Positions 54,434-62,615 of a DNA stretch of 64,000 nucleotides are shown one piece after another; positions within the stretch are counted from its first letter, which is position 1; each line of letters opens with the position of its first letter. Made by a program: the position numbers and the translations under genes. The notes under the pieces are model-generated. The model had not been told where the DNA came from and ran no database searches. It worked only from the letters and a program-made list of their open reading frames with translations. This stretch comes from CBFIGX01 sp965662265 (GTDB lineage: Bacteria; Bacteroidota; Bacteroidia; Flavobacteriales; UBA7430): positions 369,775 to 433,774 of the forward strand of contig CBFIGX010000001.1 in NCBI GenBank assembly GCA_965662265.1, in the 5' to 3' direction.

Positions 54434-54507
54434 GGCTCCGTAGTTCAACTGGATAGAATATCAGATTTCGGCTCTGAGGGTTGTGGGTTCGAATCCCGCC
54501 GGGGTCA
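54434..54507 (+). tRNA. tRNA-Arg (anticodon TCG)
   Basis: The 74-base sequence folds as a tRNA. The acceptor stem pairs GGCTCCG with CGGGGTC (including G-T pairs) and the discriminator is A. The anticodon arm is TCAGA-TTTCGGC-TCTGA with anticodon TCG, reading the arginine codon CGA. The T arm is GTGGG-TTCGAAT-CCCGC. The CCA end is not encoded. Its 3' end and the following terminator are partly duplicated 4.3 kb downstream. Confidence 0.95.
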
Positions 54508-54532
54508 CAAAAGAAGTTCTGCTAATGCAGGA
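54503..54532 (+). repeat. Direct repeat copy 1 (tRNA-Arg 3' end plus terminator)
   Basis: The 19-base word GGTCACAAAAGAAGTTCTG begins in the tRNA acceptor stem and is followed by TAATGCAGGA. Both parts recur at 58779-58810 with two extra bases between them. Confidence 0.85.
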
Positions 54533-54539
54533 CTTTTTT
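54514..54539 (+). terminator. Terminator of tRNA-Arg
   Basis: AAGTTCTGC and GCAGGACTT form a 9-base stem with one G-T pair and a 4-base loop, followed by T residues, seven bases after the tRNA. Confidence 0.75.
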
Positions 54540-54583
54540 ATGGTCATTAAGATTGAAGTCAATTTTATGATAGGACGAGCATA

Positions 54584-54610
54584 AAAAAGCCACTCATTGA
54601 GTGGCTTTTT
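54584..54610. terminator. Bidirectional terminator between the tRNA and the mosaic gene
   Basis: A 12-base perfect stem, AAAAAGCCACTC / GAGTGGCTTTTT with a 3-base loop, lies between the plus-strand tRNA and the minus-strand 1338-residue gene. A and T runs on either side allow function in both directions. Confidence 0.88.
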
Positions 54611-54662
54611 CTAGTAAGACTACTTTGTAAGTTGTGAGCTTTTAATAATAGAAAGCGCTAAA

Positions 54663-57600
54663 TCAACGCATTTTGACCCATTTAAGTTGTTTCGTTTGAT
54701 TGTTTTGGGTTATTTCTATTAAATAAATTCCGGACGACCATGATGATACGTCAACGGATCTATTTCCTTTTTCATCCTGAGGGAGGTCCGTCAAGTCTGT
54801 TATCATACGCCCATCAATGTTAAATACTTTAATCTCTACCATTGAATTTTCGAATCCGTTAGAGCTGTATATTGAGAGCAAGTCTTTACCGGGATTCGGA
54901 AAAAGTTGAACAGTCCAATTTTCTGTACTACTTTCCTCTTCAATGCTCACTGTTTCTTCATCGATTGATTGGCAATCGATACCAAGACCGATGACACGCA
55001 TTTCGTAACTCCCTTGTTCAAGCGTCATAAAATCAACATATTCTCCATCTACGTATAGTTCAGCCATAGCTTCTTCCCATCCGTCTCCTGAAGAATCGAT
55101 CATTTCGACTGTGTAGCACCCTTCTGGAACGCATCCTACAGAAGAACCTGTATAACCATTCATCTCCATTAACATATCTCCTGCATCATTTGATACATTG
55201 AGCCCAACCTCTTCTGGGTTTAATCCTCCGTAAAGAACAAACTCTACTTCAAAAAGATCGTTGCAGAGGCTTCCATACAGACATGAATCGTCATCCACTA
55301 ATGCATCAGGATTATAGTTGCTGGCCTCAGAATCTGTACAACCAAGATACTGCTCCCAGTCCCAATTGTCTTCGGCACATGACCCATCAATACTGAAAGA
55401 TGTTGCCCAATTATTTTCTCCTACAGGCCACTCAGTGTATACCACGTCTTGGGATGATGTGCTAATACCTAAGACACCGTCTGTCCACGCAGAATCGCTT
55501 TCTAGTACGCCTGAAACAATAGCAGTATAACAGGTGTTTTGCTCTAGGCAAACCTCTCCATACACACCTCCAAAATTGAATAAATCGTTACCAGAGAACA
55601 CCAATTCACCGTTTTCTGAAATAATACTCAACGTTGAGTTTATGATAGGTGAATACAAGTAAACATAGCCAACTTCTCCTGTTTCACAAATAAACGGATA
55701 CTGGCAATTGCCATCATCAATTGTTGCAGCAGCATAATAATTTAGAGCCTCAGGGTCGGTACAGCCTGGTATTGTTACCTCACAACCCTCTACACCTACA
55801 CCAAAAGCAAACACCTCACTGTAACTTTCAGCAGGAACAGAGAATGTAGATAATTCTTCACCAAGGAAAACTTCTACACTATTCATGCCTGGCGTCCATC
55901 CAAAGTCGTTCAAGTAGAAGTTGTAGCAACCATCAGCTACACAGCCATATGAAATAGTTTGAAACTCATTGTAGTCGTATACTAGATTTACGTGTTGTCC
56001 TAAATCAGTTGTTAGACTCCAGTGCAATGATACAGCACCACCAAACTCATCTAATGAATCGACGGCTGTGGTCTGAATGATAAGTTCAATTTCGTTTTCT
56101 TCGCATATCGGAATGTAAACGCAAGAAGCGTCATCAACAGTTGCTTCTGGATTATAATTTAATGCTTCAGAACTTGTACAGCCATAAATGGGTTGATCAG
56201 CACAATCTCCATCCCATACAATCCAAGCATTCCAACATTCCGCCTCACATATATTGTTGAACGTTATGTAATCATTTGCATAGTAATCAAATGCACACAC
56301 TGGGTCGTATACTTCTTCGCATTCGCATGGGTAGAGACAATAGCCATCGTCTATGTTTGCCTCAGGGTTATAATTCATAGCTTCAGTATCGGTACACCCG
56401 TACACTGGTATAAATAGCTCGCACTCTTCAGTGTTAACACCAATTGCATATGCAGCCTCTAATTCTCCATCTTCAAAGGTGTATGTTGTTGTCATACCAC
56501 CAATTGTCACATCAACATCGGCAAGGTTTAATCCCCATCCATAATCATACATAAAGAAGTTGTAGCACCCATCATCTAAGCATCCATAGGCGTTAGATGC
56601 TTGCCAATTAGTGTAGTCGTATACCAAATTAACATGTAATCCATTAGAGTCTGTTAGCGACCATGAAATGCCATAGCCTAAATCATCAATGGAATCGTTT
56701 AAATTGACCTCAATTGCTAGGGTAGTTTCATTTGTGCCACAAGTCGGAATAGTTACACATGAACCATCATCAATGGTCGCATTCTCGTTGTAATTCAATG
56801 CCTCTTCTTCTGTACATCCATATATAGGTTGTTCAGTACAATCGCCTTCCCATACAATGTAAGCCTGTTCACAAGACGCTTCGCATGCGTTGTTAAAAGT
56901 AATATATCCACCAGTTAGATAATCATAGCCACAAACAGGATCATATATTTCTGCGCATTCGCATTCGTATGAACATGAGCCATTGTCAATTGTAGCATAA
57001 GGATTGTAATTAAAAGCAATTGGGTCAGTACAACCTTCTGTTTCAATTTCGGTAATTTCACAATCAACACCAAAAGACAGCGTTTGGTGGTTTCCAGATT
57101 CAAGGGTAAACGTACCTAGCGATAAATTTTGTGACGGGATACTCACATCTAAGGTGGCACCGTTCCATCCGTCACCAAAGCTATCCATCATTTGCAGCTG
57201 CAAACAATCAGAGCTATCACTTAAGCAAAAACTTGTAAAATATACAGCATCATCATTCAAGCCTTGACCTTCGGTAAGGTTTCCGTTTGTATCAGATATT
57301 TCGAATGACACTTCACTCCCCCAAATAGCAGTGTGAAGGGCAACTAAAACAGTTACATCATCATCTCCACATTCAAGGTCATTTAAACAAGATCCGTCAT
57401 CATCAGTCGCTTCAGAATTGTAATTCAAAGATTCTGGATCCGTACACCCTAAAATAGGTTGTTCATCACAGTCTCCATCGGAAAGAATTATTGCTTGTGC
57501 ACATTCTGCTTCACAGCTGTTTTGATAGGTGATGAGTTCACCTGTGATTAAATCGACAGCGCAAACCGGCTGGTAAACATCGTCACAATCACAGTTGTAG

Positions 57601-58679
57601 TTACAAGAACCATCGTCCACTGTTGCTAGTTCATTGTAATTGGTGGCTGATGGATCTGTGCAGCCTTCTGGGTTTGCACTTTCACAATCTAAGCCAATTG
57701 AAATAGATTGAAAATTACCCTGATTGAGGGTAAATGTTCCTAAGGATAGATTTTGATTTGATAAAGTTACAGACAAGGTCGCTCCATTCCAGCCATCACC
57801 AAAACTGTCATACATATCAAGAGTAAGGCACTCAGCCGAATCGGGCATGCAGAAATAGGTAGCTGTAGTGTCATAGTCGGAAACACCTTGACCTTGAGCG
57901 AGGATACCGTTGTCACTAGAAATGGTAAAACTTACCTCCCCAGACCACATTTCCGAGCTTAATGATGCGATAGCTAGATTTTGAAATTCTTCGCATTCAG
58001 GAACAACGATACATGATCCGTCATCAGTTGTTGCATTAGGGTTAAAATTAGTTGCTTCAATATTTGTACAACCGAGCACGGGTAAACTATCACAATCGCC
58101 CGTTGTAATTGAATATGCTTGAGCACACTCTGCTTCGCAAAGATTGTTGTATGTGTTGTACGACTGTGTTGTGAAATCATAACCGCAAACAGGCTCGTAG
58201 AGATCATCGCACATGCAATCATATTCACACGATCCATCGTCAATCGTTGCAGTTAAGTCATAGTTGAAAGCCATAGGATCTGTGCAACCTTCAATGACAA
58301 TTTCTTCAGTTTCACAGTTCGTACCGAAAGTAATAGTTTGAGTTTTTCCGTCGTCTAGAGTAAACGTTCCTAAGGAGATACCAAGCGAGGGAACAGTGAT
58401 ATAAAGAGCTGCACCATTCCATCCATCCCCAAAACTGTCAACCATATTCAATACGAGACAACCTGAAACATTATCCAAGCAGAATGTTGTCGTAAATGAT
58501 CCATAATCACCAAAACCATCTCCCGATAAAAGACTTCCATTATCATCAGAAATGGTGTATGAGACCTCCGTCGCCCATAATTCTGTGGTTAGTGTTGCGA
58601 GTGCTTCAATACTACAATCTTGACCAAAAGATGGTAAAAACTGCGAAAAAAATAATGCGGTAAATAATAGCTTTCTCAC
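54663..58679 (-). CDS. Secreted mosaic protein: beta-sandwich units, DDGSC repeats, Kazal-like modules, T9SS tail
   Basis: The 1338-residue protein has a signal peptide (MRKLLFTALFFSQFLPSFGQ). It alternates three module types. About seven beta-sandwich units of some 110-130 residues carry a motif such as DSFGDGWNGA (three near-copies, then divergent ones). Ten short cysteine repeats follow the pattern GCT-x(3)-A-x-N-x(7)-DD-x-S-C. Four Kazal-like modules read CDD-x-Y-x-PVC ... N-x-CEA-x-C ... GDC. The C-terminal 85 residues (WTVQLFPNPGKDLLSIYSS to LKWVKMR) are a type A T9SS sorting domain, so it is expected on the cell surface or outside. The aspartates suggest calcium binding and the Kazal-like parts protease inhibition; both are inferences. 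It is bracketed by tRNA-derived direct repeats. Confidence 0.9.
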   Translation of the reverse strand: MRKLLFTALFFSQFLPSFGQDCSIEALATLTTELWATEVSYTISDDNGSLLSGDGFGDYGSFTTTFCLDNVSGCLVLNMVDSFGDGWNGAALYITVPSLGISLGTFTLDDGKTQTITFGTNCETEEIVIEGCTDPMAFNYDLTATIDDGSCEYDCMCDDLYEPVCGYDFTTQSYNTYNNLCEAECAQAYSITTGDCDSLPVLGCTNIEATNFNPNATTDDGSCIVVPECEEFQNLAIASLSSEMWSGEVSFTISSDNGILAQGQGVSDYDTTATYFCMPDSAECLTLDMYDSFGDGWNGATLSVTLSNQNLSLGTFTLNQGNFQSISIGLDCESANPEGCTDPSATNYNELATVDDGSCNYNCDCDDVYQPVCAVDLITGELITYQNSCEAECAQAIILSDGDCDEQPILGCTDPESLNYNSEATDDDGSCLNDLECGDDDVTVLVALHTAIWGSEVSFEISDTNGNLTEGQGLNDDAVYFTSFCLSDSSDCLQLQMMDSFGDGWNGATLDVSIPSQNLSLGTFTLESGNHQTLSFGVDCEITEIETEGCTDPIAFNYNPYATIDNGSCSYECECAEIYDPVCGYDYLTGGYITFNNACEASCEQAYIVWEGDCTEQPIYGCTEEEALNYNENATIDDGSCVTIPTCGTNETTLAIEVNLNDSIDDLGYGISWSLTDSNGLHVNLVYDYTNWQASNAYGCLDDGCYNFFMYDYGWGLNLADVDVTIGGMTTTYTFEDGELEAAYAIGVNTEECELFIPVYGCTDTEAMNYNPEANIDDGYCLYPCECEEVYDPVCAFDYYANDYITFNNICEAECWNAWIVWDGDCADQPIYGCTSSEALNYNPEATVDDASCVYIPICEENEIELIIQTTAVDSLDEFGGAVSLHWSLTTDLGQHVNLVYDYNEFQTISYGCVADGCYNFYLNDFGWTPGMNSVEVFLGEELSTFSVPAESYSEVFAFGVGVEGCEVTIPGCTDPEALNYYAAATIDDGNCQYPFICETGEVGYVYLYSPIINSTLSIISENGELVFSGNDLFNFGGVYGEVCLEQNTCYTAIVSGVLESDSAWTDGVLGISTSSQDVVYTEWPVGENNWATSFSIDGSCAEDNWDWEQYLGCTDSEASNYNPDALVDDDSCLYGSLCNDLFEVEFVLYGGLNPEEVGLNVSNDAGDMLMEMNGYTGSSVGCVPEGCYTVEMIDSSGDGWEEAMAELYVDGEYVDFMTLEQGSYEMRVIGLGIDCQSIDEETVSIEEESSTENWTVQLFPNPGKDLLSIYSSNGFENSMVEIKVFNIDGRMITDLTDLPQDEKGNRSVDVSSWSSGIYLIEITQNNQTKQLKWVKMR

Positions 58680-58778
58680 TGTATAGTTTTTTGTTAAAAA
58701 TATTATACAAAACTATTAAATTTATTTGAATGAAAAAATAGATAATGACTAAAAAAACAGTGATAAATTAACTTTTGA

Positions 58779-58810
58779 GGTCACAAAAGAAGTTCTGTAG
58801 TAATGCAGGA
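58779..58810 (+). repeat. Direct repeat copy 2 (degenerate tRNA-Arg 3' end and terminator)
   Basis: GGTCACAAAAGAAGTTCTG is identical to copy 1 at 54503, then TAG and TAATGCAGGA follow. Only the last few acceptor-stem bases of a tRNA are present and no tRNA body precedes them. The terminator half is degraded. It lies 99 bases upstream of the start of the mosaic gene. Confidence 0.85.
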
Positions 58811-58925
58811 TTTCTTTAATTTTTACGTTACTATTAAAATTTATTTCCAGATCTTTTACGTTAGTTGTGTTATTTTAAAAGACGAAATAGTTAACGATAT
58901 AGCTATGAAAAAGAAGGTTATTATT

Positions 58926-59324
58926 TTAATTCAAATCATATAAACTATCTTGATGTGAGAAATAGAACAATTCACCATTTAAGTCAGATATATTAAAGCA
59001 TATTTGGTGTTCGCTAATTTGCCCGAAGCAACCATCATTATTTGCATTATGACTTAGGTGTAAAATATTCATTTGTTCACCTTCACCATCAATTTGACTT
59101 ATAATATTTATTAGTTTAAACTCATGTTCTTCACACCCTCCGCCATAGCTTACATTTATATGCAATATATCTTCTATAACTTCAAGTTCATTAACTCCAT
59201 ATAGATCCATTGGAAAATCACTAATCGAAGCAGTCACAATTATGTCAGGACACATATTCGATTGATTTTCGCATGAATAAAAAGATAATAGTAGAAATAG
59301 CAGTAAATAATATATCTTGATCAT
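58926..59324 (-). CDS. Small lipoprotein of unknown function
   Basis: A 132-residue protein with a lipoprotein signal (MIKIYYLLLFLLLSFYSC) and a short beta-rich mature part with four cysteines (CPDI, GGGCEEHEF, DGCFGQI, HQICFNIS). The pattern GGGCEEHEFKL resembles small lipoproteins seen in marine Bacteroidota, but I cannot name a family. It lies between the mosaic protein and the HtrA-like protease on the same strand, with 260-base gaps, so it is probably transcribed separately. Confidence 0.72.
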   Translation of the reverse strand: MIKIYYLLLFLLLSFYSCENQSNMCPDIIVTASISDFPMDLYGVNELEVIEDILHINVSYGGGCEEHEFKLINIISQIDGEGEQMNILHLSHNANNDGCFGQISEHQICFNISDLNGELFYFSHQDSLYDLN

Positions 59325-59584
59325 AATTGCCTCGATTGAATATTTAAATATATGAAATAAAAAAGATCAATATTTTAAAAAATAACGGGAGCTATTGGGC
59401 ATCTCTTGTCGGGCTATAATAGACCCAAACAAAGGTCTTGTATATTTGAAAAATTAAGAAAATTTTTCTGCAGCTATCCATACTTTTATTTTCCTGCTTC
59501 TAGGAGATTTATTCCTTTTAGAGCAAACTTAATAACCAACATTATCCAATCGATGTTTGCAAAGTGCCCTCACTATTTTATTTA

Positions 59585-60598
59585 TTATCTTAAAGTAACT
59601 TGAATCATCATTTCTCTCTCGTTTCTTTTAATTCTACAGCTAATAATATCTCCGGGGTCATACTGGCAAACTTTTTCTTGAAGCGCATTAACAGAATTAA
59701 CCATAACGTCATCAATGGATAAAATAACATCGAAATCAAGAATACCCGATTGATACGCTGCGCCATCAGCAACAACTTTTGTAATTAAAACACCTTCATT
59801 GCTATCCAAATCGTATTTTTCTGAAATATAATTTGTTATATTTTGTACTTGAACACCAATAAATGCTCTTTTCACATATCCAAATTCTTTTAAATCTTTA
59901 ACAACACTTTTTACCAAATTGCTTGGTATAGAAAACCCATAGCCAGCATAACTACCAGTACGCGATTTTATCGCTGTGTTTAACCCGACTAACTCACCAT
60001 TTATATTTACTAATGCTCCACCAGAATTTCCTGGGTTAATCACAGCGTCAGTTTGAATAAAAGACTCTACGGCATTAGGGTTGTGTAAAATATTTATATT
60101 TCGACCCTTGGCACTTATTATACCTGCAGTAACAGTTGAGGTTAAATTATACGGATTTCCAACTGCTAAAACCCATTCTCCAACCCTCGTTAAATCAGAA
60201 TTATAAAACTTAATTGGATTTAAGCCTGTGGTTTCAATCTTAAGTAATGCGATGTCAGTATTAGGGTCTGCAGCTATGAATTCAGCTCTATAAGTATCTT
60301 TGTTATAAAGTGTCACTTCAATTTCTGCAGCAGACTGAATGACATGATAATTGGTAACTATAAAACCATCTTCAGAAATAATAACACCAGACCCAGATGA
60401 TTTTTTTTCACTAGGCTTATTAAAATATAAATTACCTAAAAATGGATCGTAATATTTATAATATTGGTCTTCAAATTCTTTTGAATTAATATGAACTACT
60501 GCCTCTAAACTATTTTGGGTTGCAATAACAAAATCTGGTACCTGAGCAATCGACAAACCAATTTTAGCCAGACAAATTATCAGAATAAAAAATCTCAT
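59585..60598 (-). CDS. HtrA/DegP-like periplasmic serine protease
   Basis: The 337-residue protein has a signal peptide (MRFFILIICLAKIGLSIAQ). The trypsin-like domain has the triad His85 (VTNYHVIQ), Asp115 (NTDIALLK) and Ser192 (INPGNSGGALV). One PDZ domain follows at about 240-330 (VKRAFIGVQVQNI, DFDVILSIDDVMVNS). Proteins of this type degrade or refold damaged envelope proteins. With one PDZ it is DegS-like in length, but it has a cleavable signal rather than a clear anchor. It stands alone between the lipoprotein and the CDGSH microgene. Confidence 0.93.
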   Translation of the reverse strand: MRFFILIICLAKIGLSIAQVPDFVIATQNSLEAVVHINSKEFEDQYYKYYDPFLGNLYFNKPSEKKSSGSGVIISEDGFIVTNYHVIQSAAEIEVTLYNKDTYRAEFIAADPNTDIALLKIETTGLNPIKFYNSDLTRVGEWVLAVGNPYNLTSTVTAGIISAKGRNINILHNPNAVESFIQTDAVINPGNSGGALVNINGELVGLNTAIKSRTGSYAGYGFSIPSNLVKSVVKDLKEFGYVKRAFIGVQVQNITNYISEKYDLDSNEGVLITKVVADGAAYQSGILDFDVILSIDDVMVNSVNALQEKVCQYDPGDIISCRIKRNEREMMIQVTLR

Positions 60599-60670
60599 CT
60601 TTTTTCAAATAAAGTTACAATTGAATGATTAAAAGTTCAATCATTTAACATTTTTTAGCAATTCTCCTAA

Positions 60671-60706
60671 ACATAACCGCCCACTCTTCTGAGTGGGCGG
60701 TTATGT
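60671..60706 (-). terminator. Long perfect hairpin downstream of the CDGSH microgene
   Basis: A perfect 16-base inverted repeat, ACATAACCGCCCACTC / GAGTGGGCGGTTATGT with a 4-base loop, lies 68 bases beyond the microgene stop and upstream of the protease gene. On the minus strand it is followed by TTTAGG only, so termination is likely but not classical. Confidence 0.7.
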
Positions 60707-60773
60707 AATTCATGTTGTGCTATTTGGCAAAAAATATGTTTAAACATACTATAGTCAGATAACAATGCATAAA

Positions 60774-60869
60774 TTATTTGGTTTGATTTGCATGCGAACC
60801 GTCACATGTACCGTCTTCATTGCCGGTATAACCGCAACCGCATTTTACTGTAGTTGATTCTGTTTTCAT
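60774..60869 (-). CDS. 31-residue microprotein with a CDGSH-type iron-sulfur motif
   Basis: A short minus-strand frame starts at the ATG at 60869 and encodes 31 residues beginning MKTESTTVK, followed by CGCGYTGNEDGTCDGSH and ending ANQTK. CDGSH proteins bind a [2Fe-2S] cluster through three Cys and one His in C-x-C-x2-(S/T)-x3-P-x-C-D-G-(S/T/A)-H. Here C10, C12, C22 and H26 are all present, with C-x-CG-x-T-x-N conserved; the proline is replaced and one residue is inserted. Known family members are more than twice as long. A promoter (TTG-N16-TAGGTTTG) and a hairpin downstream frame the gene. Cluster binding is inferred. Confidence 0.75.
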   Translation of the reverse strand: MKTESTTVKCGCGYTGNEDGTCDGSHANQTK

Positions 60870-60900
60870 TTTTGTATAAACTTATTGGTTGTTAATTATA

Positions 60901-60927
60901 CAAACCTAATAAATAATGTTAAAACAA
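60901..60927 (-). promoter_or_regulatory. Predicted promoter of the CDGSH microgene
   Basis: On the minus strand TTG (60927-60925) is followed after 16 bases by TAGGTTTG (60908-60901), an exact TAnnTTTG box with a slightly short spacer. It leaves a leader of about 25 bases before the ATG at 60869. Confidence 0.5.
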
Positions 60928-61030
60928 AAAAACAGGCACTAATTATTTTAGTGTGCAAAGAGTAATCTTTTAGTGATTCAAATTTATGCCTACAAACAAT
61001 AATATTTTGAATTAATGATATAGATACAAA

Positions 61031-61056
61031 AAAAGCCACTTAACTAAGTGGCTTTT
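61031..61056. terminator. Intrinsic terminator between the glycosyltransferase and the microgene
   Basis: An 11-base perfect stem, AAAAGCCACTT / AAGTGGCTTTT with a 4-base loop, lies 134 bases after the glycosyltransferase stop and upstream of the microgene promoter. Flanking A and T runs allow use in both directions. Confidence 0.85.
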
Positions 61057-61189
61057 GAAAGTAAAAATCCCCCCCGAGACTATGAAAACTTTACACCAAA
61101 ACAAACGCTACTTTCTTGCCAATTATTAGTTAAATGCTTGCAATAACAAAATATTAACAAACAAAAAAGGCAATTGTTTTTATGTAATG

Positions 61190-62086
61190 CTAACGCCTTC
61201 GGGATGAAAAGAAGCTTTTTAATATTTTTAGTTTTCCCAAAAAAGCGTCTAATTTTTGGAGAGAGTCATTTTGGAGTGGCTTGTATGCTGCCCCTATGTG
61301 TAGGGTGTTTTTAAAAAAGGCATTTGGGGTGATGCCCCATTTCATAAGAAATTGTTGCCTCCCGAAAGATTTTTTTAGTTTTTTGGTGGATTTAGATCCA
61401 AAGTGGTAAACCCTACTTTCTGCTACGCCTTTAAAAATACGAACGCCTGCAGTATATAATTTTTTGGAAAAATCAGGATCCGAATACATGCCAGGGCTAT
61501 ATTCTATACTTAGGCCGCCTACCATATCCCAAAGGCTTACATGAACCACATTGGGAGGCCAGGTACTACCACGCCAATCATCAAACTTTATTTGGGCGTA
61601 TTCTTTTAGCAAAAGAGATTCTTTAAAAGTCTCTATAGAATCTCCATAATCTTTAACCATTACACAAGCGTTACCTGTATGTGTAGGTTCAATCATGGTG
61701 GCAGACAGCATGAATGCTTTGGTTTGCAGACCAGAAATTTCTTTCTGCAAGGCCAAGTCCCACTTGGGTAATACATACATATCGTCGTTGAGGTACATAA
61801 TATATTCCGACTTTACCAAAGAACGACACAGGTTAAGGGCATAGCATATACCTAAGTTTTCTTCAGCATGAATATAATCCATGTTTTCTTGGCTATTAAG
61901 CCACTCTAGTGTGCCATCTTTGCCTTCATTAACGAATACAATGATTTGATTTTGGAGAGATGAATTCTTCTGTATGCTCGAAATACACAGTTTAAGATAA
62001 TCTAAATTATTCCATGTTGGCAATAGAATAGAAAAGTCATAGGCTTGTTGTTGAGATCTTTCGTATTTATGAATGGCATCTATCAT
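61190..62086 (-). CDS. Family 2 glycosyltransferase
   Basis: The 298-residue protein has a GT-A fold of the GT2 type: the N-terminal nucleotide-binding start FSILLPTWNNLDYLKLCISS (about 18-37), ENLGICYALN (about 76-85), and the metal-binding acidic motif YLNDDMYVLP with Asp101-Asp102. The rest lacks membrane helices, so it is cytoplasmic or peripheral. It probably adds a sugar to a surface glycan; donor and acceptor are unknown. It is a single gene, apart from the main polysaccharide operon, with a terminator after it. Confidence 0.85.
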   Translation of the reverse strand: MIDAIHKYERSQQQAYDFSILLPTWNNLDYLKLCISSIQKNSSLQNQIIVFVNEGKDGTLEWLNSQENMDYIHAEENLGICYALNLCRSLVKSEYIMYLNDDMYVLPKWDLALQKEISGLQTKAFMLSATMIEPTHTGNACVMVKDYGDSIETFKESLLLKEYAQIKFDDWRGSTWPPNVVHVSLWDMVGGLSIEYSPGMYSDPDFSKKLYTAGVRIFKGVAESRVYHFGSKSTKKLKKSFGRQQFLMKWGITPNAFFKNTLHIGAAYKPLQNDSLQKLDAFLGKLKILKSFFSSRRR

Positions 62087-62615
62087 ATGGAACTTTTGTG
62101 TTTCTTATTGTGGATAAATGTATGCAATTCATTTTGGCTATCCGAATTACAGTATTTTTTAATAGATTTTCATTTCGCTTCCATTAGCCACATGAGCCCG
62201 CAATGTTTTATTTAAGCAGTCATAAAACAAATTTAATAACTACTTATATCAATATCTTCAAGTTAATTTGTATGTTTGTATTTACGTTTATATATAACTT
62301 ATTATTTGCATACGTTATAATTAAAATTAAAAAGGCTTTTCTGGGTTAGTGAAGCTTTTAGGACGTCAGAATTATTTTAATTCAACACCTCCCTTGGCGT
62401 TTATATAAAGAGTAATAAAACATCATGTTATTAGATGCAGATATGCCTAATATAAAAGGAAATCTGTGATAGGAATCGCTTGTATGACATCTTTTTAGGT
62501 AAATACACAATATATGGCAACACAATTTCGAAGACACAAGACGTGCCCGTCTCTTGCTTTTGTTATGTAAGTAGTCATTAATAAAATTAAATAATAATAA
62601 TTGATTTATATAAAC
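62087..62615. other. Gene-free interval before the RHS-type pseudogene
   Basis: These 529 bases between the divergent glycosyltransferase and RHS-type gene contain no convincing coding frame; the longest frame on the minus strand (62382-62627) has an unlikely composition. I see no repeat or strong hairpin. Confidence 0.5.

Noticed and set aside
54663..58679. The cysteine- and aspartate-rich DNA repeats of the mosaic gene as a CRISPR array or satellite
   Set aside because: The repeats are in frame, diverged at DNA level, unequal in spacing and fully explained by protein modules.
59430..59460. AGACC/GGTCT inverted repeat near 59439 as a terminator of the small lipoprotein or the protease
   Set aside because: The stem is only five bases, no T run follows, and it lies upstream of the lipoprotein start rather than after a stop.
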